From the NCBI GenBank assembly GCA_003156795.1, contig PMHU01000248.1:393-32905 (forward strand): DNA of 32,513 nt, given 5' to 3'. The DNA comes from Acidimicrobiaceae bacterium (GTDB taxonomy: Bacteria > Actinomycetota > Acidimicrobiia > Acidimicrobiales > Palsa-688). The notes below the pieces were generated by a model that searched no databases, was not told where the DNA came from, and saw nothing but the letters and a program-made list of their open reading frames with translations. The translations under genes and the position numbers were made by a program. Below are positions 28,391 to 32,513 of the stretch, piece after piece (the first letter of the stretch is position 1; the number at the start of each line of letters is the position of its first letter).

Positions 28391-29101
28391 ATCGTCTTCG
28401 CCGACAGGTCGGACGCGGGGCGTCAACTGGCCGCAAGTCTGGTTGGTCTGGCAGCCGCGGAGGTCGTCGTCCTCGGCTTGCCACGGGGCGGCGTCGTGGT
28501 GGCCGCCGAAGTGGCCGACGCCCTGAGCGCTCCTCTGGATGTAATCGTCGTGCGCAAGCTTGGCGTCCCTTCGCAACCTGAGTTGGCCATGGGCGCCATA
28601 GGAGAAGGCGGAGTGAAGGTCATCAATTCTGACACTGCGGAGCTGACCTGGCTCGACCCCGAGGGCGTGGCCTGGGTGGAGCAGCGGGAGCATGAAGAGC
28701 TGGCCCGCCGGGCCCGGTGTTACCGAGGGGACCGGCCGCGGATACCGATCGCAGGCAGGGCGGTGGTCGTCGTCGATGACGGGATCGCAACCGGCTCGAC
28801 CATCCGGGTTGCGTGCATGGTTGCTCGTGCCGCGGGAGCGGCCCGAGTTGTGGTGGCCGCCCCGGTAGCTCCGGCGTCGATCGCTGTCGATCTAGCGGGC
28901 CTAGCCGATCAGGTGGTATGCGCTCGCACGCCGGACCACTTCAACGCCATCGGCCAGTGGTACCACGACTTCTCACCGACCTCGGACGAGGAGGTGGTGG
29001 AACTGCTGCGAAAGGCCCGTACAAACACCAGTGGCGCCCCTAAGGGCGCCACAGGCGGAGCGGCCCAAGCGGCGGATCTCGGAACCGCTCTCCTGGAGTA
29101 G
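28391..29101 (+). CDS. phosphoribosyltransferase family protein, probable non-canonical start codon
   Basis: Continuous frame from ATC 28391: IVFADRSDAGRQLAASLVGLAAAEVVVLGLPRGGVVVAAEVADALSAPLDVIVVRKLGVP...VVVVDDGIATGSTIRVA (PRPP-binding DDGIATGST). SD AAAGGAGG at 28376-28383. ORF track's first canonical start is TTG 28478, inside the conserved region. Confidence 0.75.
   Translation: MVFADRSDAGRQLAASLVGLAAAEVVVLGLPRGGVVVAAEVADALSAPLDVIVVRKLGVPSQPELAMGAIGEGGVKVINSDTAELTWLDPEGVAWVEQREHEELARRARCYRGDRPRIPIAGRAVVVVDDGIATGSTIRVACMVARAAGAARVVVAAPVAPASIAVDLAGLADQVVCARTPDHFNAIGQWYHDFSPTSDEEVVELLRKARTNTSGAPKGATGGAAQAADLGTALLE
29031..29052. other. 9-bp stem / 4-nt loop hairpin near the 3' end of the phosphoribosyltransferase gene
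   Basis: GTGGCGCCC-CTAA-GGGCGCCAC, perfect arms. Confidence 0.6.
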
Positions 29102-29122
29102 GTGGCGGGTTCCCACTCCAGG
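29092..29122. terminator. candidate terminator stem-loop spanning the phosphoribosyltransferase stop codon
   Basis: CCTGGAGT (29092-29099) / ACTCCAGG (29115-29122), perfect 8-bp arms; no clear U tract, so tentative. Confidence 0.35.
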
Positions 29123-29296
29123 TGCTTCACCATACTCCGGCCCCGTCTTACGGCGACAGGCCGAAACACGGCCTTACACTTCCCCCTCTTCCTCCGCTCG
29201 TGGTGTAGTGCCCAACTCTACATCTAATCCGGCGCCGCGCCCAAAGTTCGACCTTTGGGCGGTGCCATAGACGTCAAAATGCGGGATACTCAGACC

Positions 29297-30199
29297 ATGG
29301 CACCGATGTTCGGGTTGGCTGGCGGGACCAGCGCCGACACCATCGCTTGGGTCGCTTTTGGCGTGGCGATATTTGCTGTTTTCGTAGCATTGGTGTTGGC
29401 TCGTGTCGTGTTTGTGATCGTTCCCGAGTACCAGCGCGTGGTGTTCTTTCGGTTCGGGCGGGTGATCAGCGAGGCCCGGGGTCCGGGGCTCATATTCAAG
29501 TTCCCCATCATGGATCGCGTGGTCAAGGTCAACTTGAGGGTCGAGGTCGTCGACATCCCGTCGCAAGCGGTGATCACGAAGGACAACGTGACCATCCAGG
29601 TGGACGCGGTGATCTACTTCCAAGTGGTCGAGCCGATCCGCGCCGTCATCGGAGTCGACAATTTCCGCTTCGCCAGCCAGCGCATCGCCATGACCAGCCT
29701 CCGCTCGATCATCGGCCGCTACGAGTTGGACAGCCTCCTCGAGCACCGGGAAGACATCAACTCCGAGTTGCGAGCCACGATCGCCCGGCACACAACCGAA
29801 TGGGGCGTCGACGTCCGCCAAGTGGAGATCCGAGATATCACGCTGCCGCCCGAGTTGCTCCGGGCCATGGCCAAGCAAGCCGAAGCCGAGCGCGAGCGCC
29901 GAGCCAAGATCATCGCGGCAACCGGCGAGCTCCAGGCCAGCAAGGAACTTTCCGAAGCCGCCGACCGGCTCACGGCCAGCCCCGGTGCTCTGCAGTTGCG
30001 GACCTTGCAGACACTCGCCGAGGTGGCCACGGAGCGCAACTCGACGCTCATCTTCCCCATACCGGTTGAGCTGCTGAGCATGTTCCAGCGCGTCGCCCCG
30101 AGCTTGGCGCCAACCGTCGTTCCGGCGATGACCGCAGGACCCGCCGGGCCGGCGGAGCTTGCGGGGCCGAGCAACGGGGCCGAGGCCACGGATACCTGA
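29297..30199 (+). CDS. SPFH/Band 7 family protein, slipin/stomatin-like
   Basis: TM helix then VIVPEYQRVVFFRFGRVISEARGPGLIFKFPIMDRVVKVNLRVEVVDIPSQAVITKDNVTIQVDAVIYFQV, diagnostic for slipins. ATG 29279 is an alternative start. Confidence 0.92.
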   Translation: MAPMFGLAGGTSADTIAWVAFGVAIFAVFVALVLARVVFVIVPEYQRVVFFRFGRVISEARGPGLIFKFPIMDRVVKVNLRVEVVDIPSQAVITKDNVTIQVDAVIYFQVVEPIRAVIGVDNFRFASQRIAMTSLRSIIGRYELDSLLEHREDINSELRATIARHTTEWGVDVRQVEIRDITLPPELLRAMAKQAEAERERRAKIIAATGELQASKELSEAADRLTASPGALQLRTLQTLAEVATERNSTLIFPIPVELLSMFQRVAPSLAPTVVPAMTAGPAGPAELAGPSNGAEATDT

Positions 30200-30307
30200 G
30201 CTGGCCTTAGAGCCCGAGCCGAAGCTACTTGCGCGGCTCCGACTAGTTCACCCCAAGTGATAGTGAAGATTCGGCCTGCGGCCGCCCAAGCAGTTTCGGC
30301 GAGGCCT

Positions 30308-30889
30308 CTAGCTCTGGCTCGTGCGGGGTTTGAAGTTCTCGAAATAGCGGCTAGGCGTAGGGCCCCGCTGGCCTTGGTACTTCGACCCGACCTGGCTGGA
30401 CCCATAGGGAATGTCGGCTGCGGTGGTCATCTGAAGGAAGCTGATCTGCCCGATCTTCATGCCCGGGTACAGCGTGATCGGGAGGTTGGCCACGTTGGAT
30501 AGCTCGAGGGTCAGGTAGCCGTCCCAGCCGGCGTCCACGAACCCGGCCGTGGAGTGGATGAGGAGACCCAAGCGGCCCAGGCTGCTCTTGCCCTCTAGGC
30601 GGGCGACCAAGTCATCAGGAAGGGCGACGCGCTCCGCGGTCGAGCCGAGCACGAACTCGCCGGGGTGGAGGATGAAGCCGTCGTCGTCGGAGATTTCGAC
30701 CAGCTCGGTCAGCTCCTCCTGGTCCTCTTTGACGTCGATGACGCGCATCGTGTGGTTGCGGAACACCCGGAAGTACCGGTCCAGCCGCAAGTCCACCGAC
30801 GACGGCTGGATGTTGTCCGCATCCAAAGGGTCTATGACGATGCGCCCGGCTTCGAGCTGCTCGCGAATGGTTCGGTCCGACAGGATCAC
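30308..30889 (-). CDS. dcd: dCTP deaminase
   Basis: [46 protein letters not shown]...[34 protein letters not shown]. Confidence 0.95.
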   Translation of the reverse strand: MILSDRTIREQLEAGRIVIDPLDADNIQPSSVDLRLDRYFRVFRNHTMRVIDVKEDQEELTELVEISDDDGFILHPGEFVLGSTAERVALPDDLVARLEGKSSLGRLGLLIHSTAGFVDAGWDGYLTLELSNVANLPITLYPGMKIGQISFLQMTTAADIPYGSSQVGSKYQGQRGPTPSRYFENFKPRTSQS

Positions 30890-30947
30890 GACTGATGACG
30901 GTAGCCGAGCGCCCGGGTTGCTCAGCTACGCTTAGCGGGCTGTCAAT

Positions 30948-31018
30948 GCGAGCGTAGTTCAGCGGCAGAACATCAGCTTCCCAAGCTGAGAACGCGGGTT
31001 CGATTCCCGTCGCTCGCT
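30948..31018 (+). tRNA. tRNA-Gly (anticodon CCC)
   Basis: GCGAGCG/CGCTCGC acceptor stem, D-arm GTTC..GAAC, anticodon stem-loop TCAGC-TTCCCAA-GCTGA, T-loop TTCGATT, discriminator U. No encoded CCA. Confidence 0.95.
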
Positions 31019-31042
31019 CTCTCGGAAAGTCCAGGTCACTGC

Positions 31043-32248
31043 TTATAAAGCGCTCTCCTTAGGGGGCGCTTTCTCTTTGTCCTTGGGTTGGCGTGCGCGA
31101 TTCGTGCGCGATGTGTCGAGGTCGACGATGGCCGCTGCTGGTTCTCTGCTGTTTTCCTTGGCGGCTTCGAGGATGGCGTCGATGCCGGCGGCGATCTGGC
31201 GGTCCCTCTGCTCGGTGGCGTGTTGGTAGATGAGGCTGGCTCTCGGTGTGGAGTGGCCGAGGCGGGCCATGAGCTCTCGTGTGGAGGCGCCGGTGGCGGC
31301 GGCGAGGGTACCGGCCAAGTGGCGCAGGTCGTGGAAGTGGAGTCCGGGCGCGCCGGCGCTGTCGGCTGCTTCACGGAACTTCTTGGACCAGTGCTGGGTG
31401 GTGATGGGCGCGCCCTTGTCTCCAGTGAAGACGACGGCGTTCGGGTCCCGGTCGACGTAGGTGGACAGATGCTTGTCGAGGAGGGAGGCCAACTCGATCG
31501 GGATGGCGACGGTGCGCCGGCCGGCGTCGGACTTCGGTGGCCCGAGGACCCGGCCGCGCCCGACGACGACCTGCGCTTGCTGTTCGACCGTGATGGTCCG
31601 GTGGACCAGGTCGACGTGCCGGCGTTCGAGTCCTGACAGCTCTCCGGCGCGGAGCCCGGCAAAAGCGGCGGTGTAGACGAGGGCTCTGTACCGGTCGTCG
31701 AGCGCGTCCGCGATCGTTGCCAGCGTCTCGAGGGTCGGGACCTTCCGCTCAGGCGCCCGCTCGAGGCCGGCGCCCTTGATGACGCACGGATTACTCAGGA
31801 TCAGCCCGTCCGCGGTTGCGGTCATGAGGACCGCCCGGAGCAGCCGGTAGGCCTTGGCTGCGGTGGTCGGCTGGCCGGCTGCGATCTTCGCCCGCCAGCT
31901 GCGGATCGAGGCCGTTGTGATGGCGGTGAGCGGGACGCGCTCGAACGTCGGTTTGAGGTGGCATTTGATGAGACTCCGGTAGAGCTCTCGGGTGCGAGGC
32001 CGGATGTCGTAGCGCTGGGTCATCCAGTCGTCGACGTACTTGCCGAAGAGGACCTTGCCGGCACCGGGGTCTATCCAGCGGCCCCGGCGGATGTCAGTTT
32101 CCACGCTGCTCAGCCAGGCCAAGGCCTCGGCCTTGGTCTCGAAGGTCTGCTCAGCGGTGTGCCTTACCGCGAGGTGCCAGTAGCTGGCTTGGTAACGCGC
32201 GGAGGGAAGTCTTCGGACTGAGCCGAAGTGGCGTCGGGGCGAGGGCAT
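31043..32248 (-). CDS. int: tyrosine-type site-specific integrase
   Basis: Catalytic-domain motifs: TAAFAGLRAGELSGLERRHVDL (Arg I), LHFHDLRHLAGTLAAATGASTRELMARLGHSTPRASLIYQHA (HxLR, GH, Tyr). ATG 32248 preferred over the ORF-track start at 32335. Confidence 0.93.
   Translation of the reverse strand: MPSPRRHFGSVRRLPSARYQASYWHLAVRHTAEQTFETKAEALAWLSSVETDIRRGRWIDPGAGKVLFGKYVDDWMTQRYDIRPRTRELYRSLIKCHLKPTFERVPLTAITTASIRSWRAKIAAGQPTTAAKAYRLLRAVLMTATADGLILSNPCVIKGAGLERAPERKVPTLETLATIADALDDRYRALVYTAAFAGLRAGELSGLERRHVDLVHRTITVEQQAQVVVGRGRVLGPPKSDAGRRTVAIPIELASLLDKHLSTYVDRDPNAVVFTGDKGAPITTQHWSKKFREAADSAGAPGLHFHDLRHLAGTLAAATGASTRELMARLGHSTPRASLIYQHATEQRDRQIAAGIDAILEAAKENSREPAAAIVDLDTSRTNRARQPKDKEKAPPKESAL
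31047..31072. terminator. candidate terminator hairpin between tRNA-Gly and the integrase gene
   Basis: AAAGCGC-T-CTCC-TTA-GGGG-GCGCTTT followed by CTCTTTGT on the plus strand; overlaps the last codons of the integrase gene. Confidence 0.55.
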
Positions 32249-32380
32249 GGCCTTCCTCTCGAATGTCGCCGCGTTGCAGCGAGCCGGGATGACGAGGAAG
32301 GCCCGCCCGGCGAACTCGGTCGGCAGGGGCCTCAACTGCCGCCGGGAGTGAATCGCCGTCCTCCAACTTACTCCGGGGCC

Positions 32381-32403
32381 GTGTCATTTCCCGGAAGTGA
32401 CAC
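32381..32403. repeat. near-perfect 23-bp palindrome upstream of the integrase gene
   Basis: GTGTCA-T-TTCC-C-GGAA-G-TGACAC; only the T/G pair and centre deviate. Flanked by GGGG (32375-32378) and CCCC (32405-32408). Confidence 0.6.
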
Positions 32404-32513
32404 TCCCCTGGAGGAGGGTGAGAGGACCAATTCGCGGCCGTCGCTGACGGCGGGCTGGCCCTCCGGTGTTGACCACAGTTTCTGGAGGTATCCGGTGTCG
32501 CTCGATGAGCTTC

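Larger units (their letters stand above)
31019..32513. mobile_element. proximal end of a tRNA-Gly-associated integrative element (continues past window)
   Basis: Integrase gene begins within 25 nt of the tRNA-Gly 3' end and is oriented towards it; distal end not in window. Confidence 0.55.

Noticed and set aside
27220-28581. 453-aa plus-strand ORF in another frame over the CaiB-type gene
   Set aside because: Arg/Gly/Pro-rich frame-shadow of the well-supported CoA-transferase.
1-32513. CRISPR array, rRNA genes, toxin-antitoxin or defence islands
   Set aside because: No regularly spaced direct repeats, rRNA signatures or recognisable defence proteins were seen; only the integrase at the right edge is clearly mobile-element related.

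Overview
The window is a high-GC actinobacterial-type chromosomal segment (lineage is inference; Acidimicrobiia-like organisation). About 28 coding regions and two tRNA genes are supportable. From left to right it contains: the 3' end of glycine dehydrogenase (gcvP); a molybdate/tungstate-type ABC system with a fused permease-ATPase; a small ORF plus an NAD(P)-binding oxidoreductase; a minus-strand run of a secreted subtilase with three C-terminal repeats, a trans-aconitate-methyltransferase-like gene, an ABM monooxygenase and a hypothetical; tRNA-Ala(UGC); and a phytanoyl-CoA dioxygenase-like gene. Next is a divergent TetR-centred locus: tetR and sulfotransferase on one side; CMD/AhpD-like, NAD epimerase, DUF1214, a branched-chain-type ABC importer with fused LivH-LivM, and a GMC oxidoreductase with a gluconate-dehydrogenase-subunit-3-like partner on the other. 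Then come an L,D-transpeptidase, an M48 protease, EthD, an ECF sigma factor convergently overlapping a STAS gene, a CaiB-type CoA-transferase, a phosphoribosyltransferase with no canonical start codon at its conserved N-terminus, an SPFH/slipin, dcd, and tRNA-Gly(CCC) with a tyrosine integrase next to it (the edge of an integrative element that continues out of the window). The items most worth a second look are the co-axial operator-like pair in the tetR/CMD intergenic region together with the putative uptake/oxidation divergon, the probable AUC/AUU start of the phosphoribosyltransferase downstream of a 10-bp-stem hairpin and a near-perfect Shine-Dalgarno, the tRNA-Gly/integrase junction with a near-perfect 23-bp palindrome at the far side of the integrase, and the GMC/GDH3 pair with a Cys cluster but no local cytochrome or visible Tat signal. 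I did not find a CRISPR array, an rRNA gene or a recognisable defence system.
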